Shown: in pieces, positions 9,462 to 18,007 of the stretch | Layout: each line of letters starts with the position of its first letter | How positions within the stretch are numbered: the first letter of the stretch is position 1 | Assembly (NCBI GenBank): GCA_902782665.1 | Contig: CACZOA010000054.1 | Coordinates: 1 to 64,000, forward strand | Length of the DNA stretch: 64,000 bases | Direction of reading: 5' to 3' | Origin: an uncultured Bacteroidales bacterium | GTDB taxonomy: Bacteria; Bacteroidota; Bacteroidia; Bacteroidales; Paludibacteraceae | Translations under genes and position numbers: made by a program | Notes under the pieces: generated by a model | Databases searched by the model: none | Seen by the model: the letters and a program-made list of their open reading frames with translations, nothing else | Told to the model about the DNA's origin: nothing

Positions 9462-9495
9462 CGCAGAGGTGTATCGCCTCTGCGTTTCTTTTTTT
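9462..9495 (+). terminator. Intrinsic terminator of pyrH
   Basis: CGCAGAGG (9462-9469) pairs perfectly with CCTCTGCG (9477-9484) around a 7-nt loop, followed by a T-rich tract to 9495. It lies inside the upstream open frame of nudC, which argues for the later nudC start at 9520. Confidence 0.85.
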
Positions 9496-9519
9496 GCTGG
9501 CTTACATACAATTCTGATT

Positions 9520-10287
9520 ATGAAAACATATTGGTTTGCATTCAACGAAAAATCTGAAATAGTAGTTGAGAGAAAAGCAGAAGATGAATATAGGATTCCG
9601 TTTGCGGAGACGGTGCCATTTGCCATAAAGTCGGAAATCATCACGTTGCCAGATCTGAATGGATCTCCTGCCAAGGCTGTCACAATTGATGGAGAGTTGC
9701 CGTCTACCTACAGCTTTTCCGGGCTGCGCGACTCATATTCCATTCTTCCTTTCGAAGAGTATTATGCCGCTGGGAAAGCATCAGAACTGATCAATTTCCA
9801 CACCAACATCCGATTTTGCGCACATTGCGGAAAAGAGATGGTGAGGAAGACGGATATCAGCCGCGTCTGCACAGGATGTGGCAAAGAGATCTGGGCTCCT
9901 GTCCAGCCAGCGATCATCGTGCTTGTATCCAAAGGCGAAGATGAGATTCTGCTCGCGAAATCAAAGAATTTCAAACGTCCGTATTATGGATTAGTCGCAG
10001 GATTTGTGGAGACGGGAGAAAGCATAGAGGAGACAGTGCGACGCGAGGTTATGGAGGAGACTGGATTGAAAATCAAAAATATCCGTTACTATAAATCACA
10101 GCCATGGCCATACCCCAACAACCTGATGCTCGGATTCTTTGCCGAATACGAAAGCGGCGAGATCAAGGTTCAGGAGGAGGAATTGGTAGACTGCCGATGG
10201 TTCAACCGTCATGCTATGCCAGAGATTCCAAGAAAACTATCTATGGCCAGAATGCTGATCGACGAGTGGCTGGGAGTGAAAGAATAA
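9520..10287 (+). CDS. nudC: NAD(H) pyrophosphatase / NAD-capped-RNA hydrolase NudC
   Basis: 255 residues from the ATG at 9520. NudC hydrolyses NADH and removes NAD caps from RNA. Visible features are a zinc ribbon with Cys100, Cys103, Cys117 and Cys120 (CAHC and CTGC), and a complete Nudix box at about 161-183 (GFVETGESIEE, then REVMEETGL). The SQPWPYPN motif at about 193-200 separates the NADH-specific subfamily from other Nudix enzymes. An ATG at 9469 in frame would add 17 residues but overlaps the pyrH terminator. The next gene starts within the stop codon (TAATG). Confidence 0.95.
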   Translation: MKTYWFAFNEKSEIVVERKAEDEYRIPFAETVPFAIKSEIITLPDLNGSPAKAVTIDGELPSTYSFSGLRDSYSILPFEEYYAAGKASELINFHTNIRFCAHCGKEMVRKTDISRVCTGCGKEIWAPVQPAIIVLVSKGEDEILLAKSKNFKRPYYGLVAGFVETGESIEETVRREVMEETGLKIKNIRYYKSQPWPYPNNLMLGFFAEYESGEIKVQEEELVDCRWFNRHAMPEIPRKLSMARMLIDEWLGVKE

Positions 10288-10301
10288 TGATTTTATCTGA
10301 A

Positions 10302-10907
10302 ATGAAATTTATTTTTCTATTATTCTCATTTTTCACAGTCTTGTTGTCTTGGGGTAAAGTGACTCCTCAATACGAATATTATCTATATGATAGTTTCGAT
10401 AATGCGGATATCAACTATAATAAAATCGACTCGATTGATTCATTCCCCGGAGGAAAGGAATCCATGATGAACGTTTTCTCACCATGTCCAGGATCCTACC
10501 GGGTTGTCAGATACATGTCTCATGACTATGGGGTTATCCATGAATCCACCGATTCCTTAAATGGAATGATAATATTGTCTGTAGACACCAACAACATAAT
10601 AGTCGATGGATTTCTAGTGCTTCTTCATCTAGGAGAATATCCGTTTTCTGAATTTATGATGAGGACAAACAAACATATCAAATTAAAATCCAAGATGGAT
10701 ATCAGCGACTTGGAGTTCTTCCCATACAGCAGAGACAAAGATGTTTTTGAACTCCCATTTATGCAACGTCTAAGATATTTAGGATTTTTGTCATCTAAAA
10801 AACAAAACAAAAAATGCAAAAGCACTTTTGACATATTCAAAGAGCAAGGGCATGAGTATAGACGTTATATAAAACATACAAGAAGAAAACTATACAATCA
10901 TCCATAA
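10302..10907 (+). CDS. Secreted protein of unknown function
   Basis: 201 residues from the ATG at 10302; an alternative ATG at 10287 overlaps the nudC stop and adds five residues. The N-terminus MKFIFLLFSFFTVLLSWG is a signal peptide without a lipobox Cys. The mature part is rich in Asp, Ser and Tyr, and the last 35 residues are Lys/Arg-rich (EQGHEYRRYIKHTRRKLYNHP). I recognise no family. Base composition is more AT-rich than the neighbouring nudC, hinting at a lineage-specific gene. The open frame upstream of 10287 is only the shadow of nudC in another frame. The stop codon sits inside a perfect 13-bp hairpin. Confidence 0.7.
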   Translation: MKFIFLLFSFFTVLLSWGKVTPQYEYYLYDSFDNADINYNKIDSIDSFPGGKESMMNVFSPCPGSYRVVRYMSHDYGVIHESTDSLNGMIILSVDTNNIIVDGFLVLLHLGEYPFSEFMMRTNKHIKLKSKMDISDLEFFPYSRDKDVFELPFMQRLRYLGFLSSKKQNKKCKSTFDIFKEQGHEYRRYIKHTRRKLYNHP

Positions 10908-10928
10908 TAGTAGCAATGGATGATTGTA
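10893..10928 (+). repeat. Perfect 13-bp inverted repeat spanning the stop codon of 10302-10907
   Basis: TACAATCATCCAT (10893-10905) is exactly complementary to 10916-10928, with a 10-nt loop holding the TAA-TAG region. No T-tract follows on either strand. It may act as a 3'-end stabiliser or a weak bidirectional terminator between convergent genes. Confidence 0.6.
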
Positions 10929-11046
10929 TTCAATGCTTACTACCAAGAATCTCTTTCAAACATTTACAAGATAAGGTTTCTCTATTTCTTCCTCCGACTC
11001 CTCATAGATTCTTGACAATAATGAATTTACATTATAATTCATCTGT

Positions 11047-11943
11047 TTATTTACCGTAGACTTTTTTTAGAAAATCAACATCAAATCCGTTGATTTTCAT
11101 GTCTTCCGTACTAAATTGGATCATAAAACCGTTAGTAAAATACGTAGACAATACGACAAAGGTCTGTATGCCATATAAATCTCTTCCATAAAGCAAACTT
11201 GTACATACATCAGTTACCGACATATACGGATTATCAGGTGTGTGTGAATGCATAGAGCTTTCTACTTTTTTCCCCGACTCAACAGGTAATGCTAAAAAAC
11301 CTTTATGACAACGTTTGAATGACGTGATATTGAAATTATTGTCATAATCTACAATATAATCATTTCCATAAGGAATAATTCCCATAAGTGCTGTTCCCTG
11401 AAGGATATAGAGTCTGTATCCTTCATTCCTCTTTATAATATCAATATTTAAGCTACCATTTGCACTTGGCATATTAAAAATACTATCACCATAACTCTCC
11501 GAAAGTTTTTGTATGCATTTTTTCTTTGCGTTTAAAGCCTCTTTTTCCACACCAGAAAGAGGTCTGACCTCATTGCTCCACTGCAATTCTCTCTTCAACG
11601 CATCTAATTTTCCTTTTCCACAAAACACAACATTTTCTTCTTTTTCATCTGTAAAGATACACGTAAATACGTTTCCTTCCTCATAAACCACAGAGACTCC
11701 TATATCATCCAAATTCTTACAATGGGTCCTTACTGAATCAGATGTCATCCAAGCGGCTTTTTCATAACCATATAGCCGCACACCTTCCGCAAGTATACTA
11801 TCAGCTATCGGCTGAAACTCTTCCATTGTCGGACATTTAATTACTTCAGTATTTGACTTCTTATGAGCCTTTACTCTTGATGCCACTACATTACTACAGG
11901 ACACCACAAATAATAACAAAACAGATAAATAGAAACGTATCAT
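11047..11943 (-). CDS. Lipoprotein of unknown function
   Basis: 298 residues. The N-terminus MIRFYLSVLLLFVVSC is a lipoprotein signal with Cys16. The rest is a soluble domain with alternating strands and helices and no motif I can name. Near residues 230-260 the sequence (HSHTPDNPYMSVTDVCTSLL) suggests a loop followed by a helix. It is the last gene of a tight minus-strand series (rnr, lipoprotein, panE, this gene) with gaps of 7, 11 and 26 nt, so it is probably co-transcribed with them. No T-rich terminator was found before the convergent gene. Confidence 0.75.
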   Translation of the reverse strand: MIRFYLSVLLLFVVSCSNVVASRVKAHKKSNTEVIKCPTMEEFQPIADSILAEGVRLYGYEKAAWMTSDSVRTHCKNLDDIGVSVVYEEGNVFTCIFTDEKEENVVFCGKGKLDALKRELQWSNEVRPLSGVEKEALNAKKKCIQKLSESYGDSIFNMPSANGSLNIDIIKRNEGYRLYILQGTALMGIIPYGNDYIVDYDNNFNITSFKRCHKGFLALPVESGKKVESSMHSHTPDNPYMSVTDVCTSLLYGRDLYGIQTFVVLSTYFTNGFMIQFSTEDMKINGFDVDFLKKVYGK

Positions 11944-11969
11944 ATCGGAATTTTATAAATTAGCATCTA

Positions 11970-12869
11970 TTATTTTATCTCTTTCAACCTCTTTTCCATC
12001 TCCTCCATCACTGGCATCGGCACACCTTTCGCCAATCCTAATCTGAGTGGACGGGAATATATAGCCTCTACCTCAAGTCGGCGACCGTGTGAATAATCCA
12101 CATACATGCTTGGATAGTATGGTTTCATGTTCAGTGTCATCTCTATCATCTGATCCGCAAACGATTCATCAACATCCGCACCGTTTGCCTGGGCAGCTTT
12201 GATAATCTCCAACATGGCTGGTTTGACATACAAATTCTTCTCTCTGCCAAACAACAACTCTTCTGTGTTTTTTCCAAACAACACCGACTGACCGTTAAAA
12301 CCAGTGTTCCACACCAGTTTCTTCCATCTCGCAGTATTTAGGTCTGCAGCACGCACGACGTCGATGCCAGCATCCTCCATATCTGCAATCATCGCGTCGA
12401 ACGCATCACAAGGATCTTCTCCGTGAAGGGCAAGCGTCAGTTTGCCATAATCATAATGAGACACCACCGCAGGAGCAGTCTTCTCCGCACAGATGAAAGC
12501 CAAGCCTCCGCACACTCTCGTTTCAGGAAACTCCTCCTGCAACTCCTGCTCATAGCCAATACCATTCTGGATCAATACTATCAACGTACCGTCTTTCACT
12601 ATCGGTTCAAGCAGTTCTGGAAGAAGACAGTTCTGCAACGTCTTCAATCCTACCAAAACGACATCTGCTTTCGGCATTGAAGCAGTGGAATTATAGGCGT
12701 TGATATGTTCTATTTCAAAATCTCCGTCGACGGAATTGACACGCAACCCATTACTCCACGCAGCGTCGAAATCAGAATGAAAAAGGAAATGGACATCAAA
12801 TCCAGCATTTGCCAGCATTCCTCCGTAATATCCTCCAATCGCACCAGTTCCAACTACAGCATATCTCAT
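11970..12869 (-). CDS. panE: 2-dehydropantoate 2-reductase (ketopantoate reductase)
   Basis: 299 residues. The enzyme reduces ketopantoate to pantoate with NADPH in pantothenate/CoA synthesis. The N-terminal Rossmann motif is GTGAIGGYYGGML (residues 7-19). It is followed by a conserved LKT-type loop (LVGLKTLQN) and an IQNG motif at the domain junction. The RWKKLVWN helix carries the catalytic lysine, and the family C-terminal helical domain is present. No other pantothenate genes are nearby, and ApbA/PanE-like oxidoreductases with other 2-keto substrates exist, so the substrate is likely but not proven. Confidence 0.85.
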   Translation of the reverse strand: MRYAVVGTGAIGGYYGGMLANAGFDVHFLFHSDFDAAWSNGLRVNSVDGDFEIEHINAYNSTASMPKADVVLVGLKTLQNCLLPELLEPIVKDGTLIVLIQNGIGYEQELQEEFPETRVCGGLAFICAEKTAPAVVSHYDYGKLTLALHGEDPCDAFDAMIADMEDAGIDVVRAADLNTARWKKLVWNTGFNGQSVLFGKNTEELLFGREKNLYVKPAMLEIIKAAQANGADVDESFADQMIEMTLNMKPYYPSMYVDYSHGRRLEVEAIYSRPLRLGLAKGVPMPVMEEMEKRLKEIK

Positions 12870-12880
12870 TTTGATATATC

Positions 12881-13735
12881 TTATTTTGAAAAGTATTCTA
12901 TTGTTCTGACAGTGATATAAAGAGGTTTGTTTCCTTCATACTCAGTGCATGTCAACCAATTCTTATGCTCGTCAAAGGTATATTTCCATGTATGAGGGAT
13001 GAAAGCCTCTCCCTGTCCATCCACAGCTGTTTGAGAGATTGCGTTACCCATCTCATCATAAAGGAAATTGACCACCATAGTCACACTGCCATCAGACTCC
13101 TTCACCGTAAGTTTTTCTAGCAGACCGTCAGAATTGAATTTCTCCTCTCGCCAGTTTGCCAAATCACCCTCACGTCCATAAATCTTAGTCACAGATGGGA
13201 ATCCACGCTTCGACATACTCTGCTCAATAGTCTGAAGCAACTCACCTTTGAAATTATAGTAACGAGTATAATTCATGCTGTTTTCATCATCATACTCATA
13301 GCTAACACGTCCTGAGATATTGTCTTCCGCCGTGTATTTTTCTATTCTGTCAAGTTTATCTTTCTTATAGAAGAATATTGATTTGTCGATCGGATTTCCT
13401 TCAGCGTCATGGTTTTTCTCACACACTTTCTGTCCTTGCTTATTATAGGCATACGAAATGCTACCAACATCATTGCCCTCACTTGTGATCAAGCGGACAG
13501 TATCAAAATATCCGGCCTTGTTGAAGATGATTTCACGGTCCCACTCTCCATCCTCACGGAAAGCATCCCCCTGCGTCACCTCTCCAAAACTTTCAACCGC
13601 TGTATACTTAAACTCTCTCAATTTGTGCACATCTCCCGACATACCCATCTCTTCAATATCAGAAGTCTGCTTCTCACCGCAAGAGACAAGACCAATCAGC
13701 AAAGACGCTGCAATATAAATCAAATTCTTTTTCAT
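12881..13735 (-). CDS. Lipoprotein with YD-like beta-strand repeats
   Basis: 284 residues from the ATG at 13735; 20 further codons upstream are open but overlap rnr. The N-terminus MKKNLIYIAASLLIGLVSC is a lipoprotein signal with Cys19. The mature protein is a series of short strands with a recurring Tyr-containing pattern (ISYAYNKQGQKV, VSYEYDDENS, VNFLYDEMGN, WKYTFDEHKN). It resembles the YD/RHS-type repeats found in many Bacteroidales surface lipoproteins, but is far too short to be an RHS toxin. Function unknown. It lies between rnr and panE with 7 and 11 nt gaps. Confidence 0.8.
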   Translation of the reverse strand: MKKNLIYIAASLLIGLVSCGEKQTSDIEEMGMSGDVHKLREFKYTAVESFGEVTQGDAFREDGEWDREIIFNKAGYFDTVRLITSEGNDVGSISYAYNKQGQKVCEKNHDAEGNPIDKSIFFYKKDKLDRIEKYTAEDNISGRVSYEYDDENSMNYTRYYNFKGELLQTIEQSMSKRGFPSVTKIYGREGDLANWREEKFNSDGLLEKLTVKESDGSVTMVVNFLYDEMGNAISQTAVDGQGEAFIPHTWKYTFDEHKNWLTCTEYEGNKPLYITVRTIEYFSK

Positions 13736-13742
13736 ATCAATT

Positions 13743-15944
13743 TTATTTCTTCTCCACAAGTGCAAAATCAAGTTGTTTCTTGTCCAAGTCAGCACGAGCG
13801 ATCTTCACAACCACCTCGTCACCAAGCTGGAATTTCTTGCCTTTTCTACGACCAGTGATACAATAATTCTTTTCGTCGAATACGTAGTAGTCGTCATCAA
13901 GTTCACGGATAGGGATCATTCCCTCACACTTATTCTGTGCCAATTCGACATAGATTCCCCACTCTGTCACGCCAGAGATAACTCCGTCGTAGATCTGTCC
14001 TAGACGCTCCTTCATATACTCCACTTGCTTGTATTTGATAGACGCACGCTCCGCATTTGCGGCTAGTTGCTCCATCTTTGAACTGTGGTCACAAAGGTCG
14101 TCAAACAACAGTTTATCAGCACTCTTCTCTCCTCTTGCGTATCTGTCGAGCAGACGGTGCACCATCATATCTGGATAACGGCGGATTGGCGAAGTGAAGT
14201 GAGTGTAATAATCAAATGAAAGTCCATAATGGCCAACATTGTCAGTAGAATAGATAGCTTTTGCCATCGAGCGGATTGTGATAGTCTCAATCAAATTCTG
14301 TTCTCTTGTACCCTGTACTTTGTCAAGTAAGTTGTTGATTGACGTAGAGACCTCCTTATTCTTTCCTGTCGTGTTCAGTTTGTAGCCGAAACGAGAGATG
14401 AATTGAGACAGATTGTTCAATTTATCAGGATCCGGATTATCGTGGACACGATATACGAACGTCTTAGGATTCTTCTGTCCGCCGATATGTTCAGCCACAG
14501 TTCTGTTGGCAAGAAGCATGAACTCCTCGATAAGTTTGTTTGCATCCTTGCTCTCCTTGAAATAAACATCGATAGGTTTGCCTGTCTCATCAATTTCAAA
14601 TCTTACCTCAGTACGTTCAAATGCAATAGCTCCGTTCTTGAATCGATCTTCACGAAGTTTCTTAGCCAATCTGTCGAGAGTAAGGATTTCATCCTTCATA
14701 TCGCCCTCTTTTGTTTCGATCACGCTCTGAGCATCCTCATATGTGAAGCGACGGTCGGATTTGATGACAGTGTGCACAATCTGATATTTGATTACCTTGG
14801 CATTGTCGTCCATTTCAAACATCACCGAATAACAGAGTTTTTCCTCGTCTGGACGAAGAGAACAAACCTTGTTACACAATCTTTCAGGAAGCATAGGGAT
14901 TGTACGGTCTACAAGATATACGCTAGTAGCACGGTTGACAGCCTCCTGCTCAATACAGTCGTCAAGATGCACATAATGAGTCACGTCAGCGATGTGCACA
15001 CCGACCTCCCAGTTACCATTATCAAGTTTACGGATAGACAATGCGTCGTCGAAATCTTTTGCGTCACGAGGGTCGATAGTGAATGTTGGTATATCACGGC
15101 AGTCAAGACGTTTGGCGATCTCCTCAGATGAGATCTCATCTGGAATAGTATCTGCATAAGCTTCCACCTCAGCAGGATAGCTATAAGGCAAACCAAACTC
15201 GACAAGGATAGCATGCATTTCCGCATTGTTGTCACCAGAGCTTCCGAGGACTACAGTCACCTCACCGACTGGATTTCTGCCCTTTTCTGCCCAGTCTATG
15301 ATCTTTACGATCGCCTTATCTCCATCTTTCGCTCCATTGAGTTTGTCGATTGGAACAAAGATGTCGTTGCCTAGGATACGGTTGTCGACAAGCAAGAACG
15401 CATAATTCTCCTTCACATTCAGTTTGCCGACGAAAGTGTCACGTTCACGTTTAAGAACCTCCATGACCTCACCTTCCTGCTCTTTACCTTGACGGCGTGC
15501 AAACAGACGGACCTTAACAGTGTCGCCGACAGCCGCCTTATTAAGATTACGGTCGCTGATTATGATTTCATCACCTCCGTCTTCAGGCACAAGGATAGCT
15601 CCGCCACCACGTTTTGCTGTGATAACACCGACAATTGAACCCATTCGAGGATTCATACGGTATTTGCCGACAGGTGATTCGATAAGATATCCCGTCGCAG
15701 CGAACTCTTGAAGGACATCTATTATTTGCTGACGAGCAGTCATGCCGGAATAACCGAGAGTGGCAGCCACATCCTTGTAGGATACAGGATCACCTTGGTA
15801 TTCAGAAAAGTATTTTGATATATCATTTATTATCTCCTTCTTGCGAACAGAGACAGCTGACTCATGTTTTCTATTTTTATTTTTCGGACGCATAGCTTTT
15901 TTACCGATGCTAAACGCCTTATTTGATTTTTTCCCTCTTTTCAT
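13743..15944 (-). CDS. rnr: Ribonuclease R (RNase II/RNB family 3'-5' exoribonuclease)
   Basis: 733 residues. RNase R degrades structured RNA from the 3' end. Domain order: a basic N-terminal tail (about 1-35), a winged-helix domain (about 36-95) and cold-shock domains (about 100-260). The RNB catalytic domain follows, with the metal-binding motif DPRDAKDFDDAL near residue 300, and a C-terminal S1 domain (about 640-730, IYDGVISGVTEWGIYVEL) ends the protein. The winged helix separates RNase R from RNase II. Its length fits the family. It heads the operon with the downstream lipoprotein and panE. A -7 box lies just upstream at 15964-15971. Confidence 0.96.
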   Translation of the reverse strand: MKRGKKSNKAFSIGKKAMRPKNKNRKHESAVSVRKKEIINDISKYFSEYQGDPVSYKDVAATLGYSGMTARQQIIDVLQEFAATGYLIESPVGKYRMNPRMGSIVGVITAKRGGGAILVPEDGGDEIIISDRNLNKAAVGDTVKVRLFARRQGKEQEGEVMEVLKRERDTFVGKLNVKENYAFLLVDNRILGNDIFVPIDKLNGAKDGDKAIVKIIDWAEKGRNPVGEVTVVLGSSGDNNAEMHAILVEFGLPYSYPAEVEAYADTIPDEISSEEIAKRLDCRDIPTFTIDPRDAKDFDDALSIRKLDNGNWEVGVHIADVTHYVHLDDCIEQEAVNRATSVYLVDRTIPMLPERLCNKVCSLRPDEEKLCYSVMFEMDDNAKVIKYQIVHTVIKSDRRFTYEDAQSVIETKEGDMKDEILTLDRLAKKLREDRFKNGAIAFERTEVRFEIDETGKPIDVYFKESKDANKLIEEFMLLANRTVAEHIGGQKNPKTFVYRVHDNPDPDKLNNLSQFISRFGYKLNTTGKNKEVSTSINNLLDKVQGTREQNLIETITIRSMAKAIYSTDNVGHYGLSFDYYTHFTSPIRRYPDMMVHRLLDRYARGEKSADKLLFDDLCDHSSKMEQLAANAERASIKYKQVEYMKERLGQIYDGVISGVTEWGIYVELAQNKCEGMIPIRELDDDYYVFDEKNYCITGRRKGKKFQLGDEVVVKIARADLDKKQLDFALVEKK

Positions 15945-15963
15945 AACTCATCATTTTATATCT

Positions 15964-15971
15964 CAAAGATA
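15964..15971 (-). promoter_or_regulatory. -7 element of rnr
   Basis: Minus-strand TATCTTTG matches TAnnTTTG, about 20 nt upstream of the ATG at 15944. A CAAA (minus TTTG) lies 22 nt further upstream, slightly beyond the usual spacing. Confidence 0.45.
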
Positions 15972-16017
15972 AGAAATAAATCCAAAAAGAAAGCAAAACA
16001 TATATTAATCTTGACAT

Positions 16018-16050
16018 AAAAAAGAGGAGCGGACAATTTGTCCGCCCCTC
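16018..16050 (-). terminator. Intrinsic terminator of the 16100-17830 cargo gene
   Basis: A GC-rich stem (minus GAGGGGCGGACA with its near-perfect complement, 16024-16050) is followed on the minus strand by a U-run (A-tract 16018-16023). Confidence 0.85.
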
Positions 16051-16099
16051 GTGTGAGATATAATTTGTAAAGAAGTTCCTAAGAACGTCTGTACATAAA

Positions 16100-17830
16100 T
16101 TACTTCTTGATGATCTGACCTGTGATTACACCAGCCTCAGTGTTAGCCTTAACAACGTAGATACCGTTAACCAAGTTAGCAACGTTAATTACGTTAGACT
16201 CAGAAGAAGCAACCAAAGAACCAGCGATAGAGTAAACAGCTACGCTCTTAACACCCTCGTTAGTTACAGTGATAACATCAGTTGCAGGATTAGGATAGAT
16301 AGAGATCTGACCCTTAGCAACAATGTTCTTTACATCTGAACGGAATGAAGTTGGGATCATGTTGCCAAGATAATCCTCGCCAAACTTATAGTCTTTAGCC
16401 TTCTTTGGCCAAGAATTATTGTCACCAGTCAAACGGATATCACCGAACATGTAAGAGATTACATCGTTAGGGATGAAACGCAATGTGATGTAAGAATAAT
16501 CCTTTGAAGGAAGCTCAACATCACCGTAAACCATAGACATCATAGTAGGGATAGAATCGATCAAATCCTTGCCACCCTTCTCATATGAAGGAGAGAACTG
16601 CTTCCACTCTGTCTTTGATGTAATTGTCTGAGCATCACCTGCCTCAAATCTGTACTCTACAGGGAAGCGGATATCCTTAGAATCTGCCTTGTAGTCTGCA
16701 TATGGAGTCTTACCACCAGAAGTACCAGCGTTGTGACCAAGACGCATAGCGATAGAGACAATCTTATCTACAGCGTCACCCAATGGAATACGAAGCTGAG
16801 CATCAGCAGCAACACCATCATCATCAAGACGCTCGTCCTCATTAGCCTTACCCATGTATGGCAAGAAACCGTACTCTGTATCATAGAAGTCTGCCTCTCC
16901 CTGCTCACCTGCATCACAATACATACGGTCGTTCTTCAACATGTTGAAGTAACCATCTGCGCTGTTAGATACGAACAACTGCTGTCCGTACATCTTAGTT
17001 GGGTTCTCCAACTCACCCTCAACATATGACAACTCACCTACAGTTGCATCAGCATGTTTACCTCCATTAGATGCATATACGAAGTTAGTGAAAGAAGACA
17101 TATAAATAGTACCCTCACCACCAAGGATAGTCATCTTATCAGCATAGAATGGCTTTGTACCGTCAGAAACGAACTTCAAGTTCTTGATATAACCTACGAT
17201 CTCAGCACCTGACTCTGGGAACAAAGCAATGAAAATAGCCTTAACTACATTAGCATCACCTCTTTCAGCAACCTCTTTTGGCAACAATGGGCTTGAGTAA
17301 ACATACTTAGTCACACTTCTTAGTTTACCAACTCCATGGTTGTCCAAAACAGACTCACCATCTACATACGAATAGAAATCACGCATACGAGCATCAATTG
17401 ATACGTGTGCTATACGATACTCACTCTGGCTTGGATTTGTCTTCCATGTAGCACCAGTTACTGGTAGTGTATCAGCCATCAAATCAAATTTCCAGCACTC
17501 ACGTTTTGCGCAATCATCAGTAAGTTCAGTACCCTCCTCGAAGTAGTACTCGATCTCAAGATTCCATGCCTCGTTCAAATCAATTCCCTCTGGCAAGTAA
17601 ATCATACCTGATTTGTAAAGTTCAGCTGGATTCTTAACCTTAACCATATCATCTCCAGCAGAATTCTTTGACTCCTCAATCTCATAAGCCTCTTCTACTG
17701 GATCTGCAGATGGAACGAACTCACAGTTCACCATCTTACCGTCTTTAATAACGTAGAACTCCTTCTCAGCTGCGTTTGAAGCAACGGCAAGAGAAAGAAC
17801 ACTACTAGCAAGTAAAAATTTCTTTATCAT
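16100..17830 (-). CDS. Probable type IX secretion cargo protein, unknown function
   Basis: 576 residues. A Sec signal peptide (MIKKFLLASSVLSLAVASNA) is followed by a large domain of about 480 residues, rich in Asp, Gly and Tyr, that I cannot assign. The last 75 residues are a type A T9SS C-terminal sorting domain: ISIYPNPATDVITVTN, then VKSVAVYSIAG, NLVNGIYVVKA and a Lys-Lys end. The protein should therefore be exported across the outer membrane by the type IX system, to which PorP and PorE elsewhere in the window belong. It is a single-gene unit with a good promoter and terminator. Confidence 0.88.
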   Translation of the reverse strand: MIKKFLLASSVLSLAVASNAAEKEFYVIKDGKMVNCEFVPSADPVEEAYEIEESKNSAGDDMVKVKNPAELYKSGMIYLPEGIDLNEAWNLEIEYYFEEGTELTDDCAKRECWKFDLMADTLPVTGATWKTNPSQSEYRIAHVSIDARMRDFYSYVDGESVLDNHGVGKLRSVTKYVYSSPLLPKEVAERGDANVVKAIFIALFPESGAEIVGYIKNLKFVSDGTKPFYADKMTILGGEGTIYMSSFTNFVYASNGGKHADATVGELSYVEGELENPTKMYGQQLFVSNSADGYFNMLKNDRMYCDAGEQGEADFYDTEYGFLPYMGKANEDERLDDDGVAADAQLRIPLGDAVDKIVSIAMRLGHNAGTSGGKTPYADYKADSKDIRFPVEYRFEAGDAQTITSKTEWKQFSPSYEKGGKDLIDSIPTMMSMVYGDVELPSKDYSYITLRFIPNDVISYMFGDIRLTGDNNSWPKKAKDYKFGEDYLGNMIPTSFRSDVKNIVAKGQISIYPNPATDVITVTNEGVKSVAVYSIAGSLVASSESNVINVANLVNGIYVVKANTEAGVITGQIIKK

Positions 17831-17899
17831 ACTCTTTTCTTTTTAATTAATATTCCTAACTATAAAACCTTATTTCGAACACTTAGATACGAAACGACA

Positions 17900-17929
17900 C
17901 AAAAATAGTCTTAAAAAGTAAACCAACAA
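17900..17929 (-). promoter_or_regulatory. Promoter of the T9SS cargo gene
   Basis: Minus-strand TATTTTTG (17907-17900) lies 19 nt after a TTG (17929-17927), the standard spacing. Start near 17893, giving a leader of about 62 nt. Confidence 0.6.
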
Positions 17930-17951
17930 TTTTTCAGCATAAGAAAAAATG

Positions 17952-17980
17952 TTAAAAAGAGTGTTTTTTCACTTTTTTAA
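17952..17980 (-). terminator. Probable terminator after cysS
   Basis: TTAAAAAGAGTG pairs with CACTTTTTTAA around a TTTTTT loop. On the minus strand a further U-rich stretch follows. The stem is AT-rich and imperfect; it lies between the cysS stop and the next promoter. Confidence 0.4.
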
Positions 17981-18007
17981 GACTGTTTTTGTATTATATA
18001 ACATATT

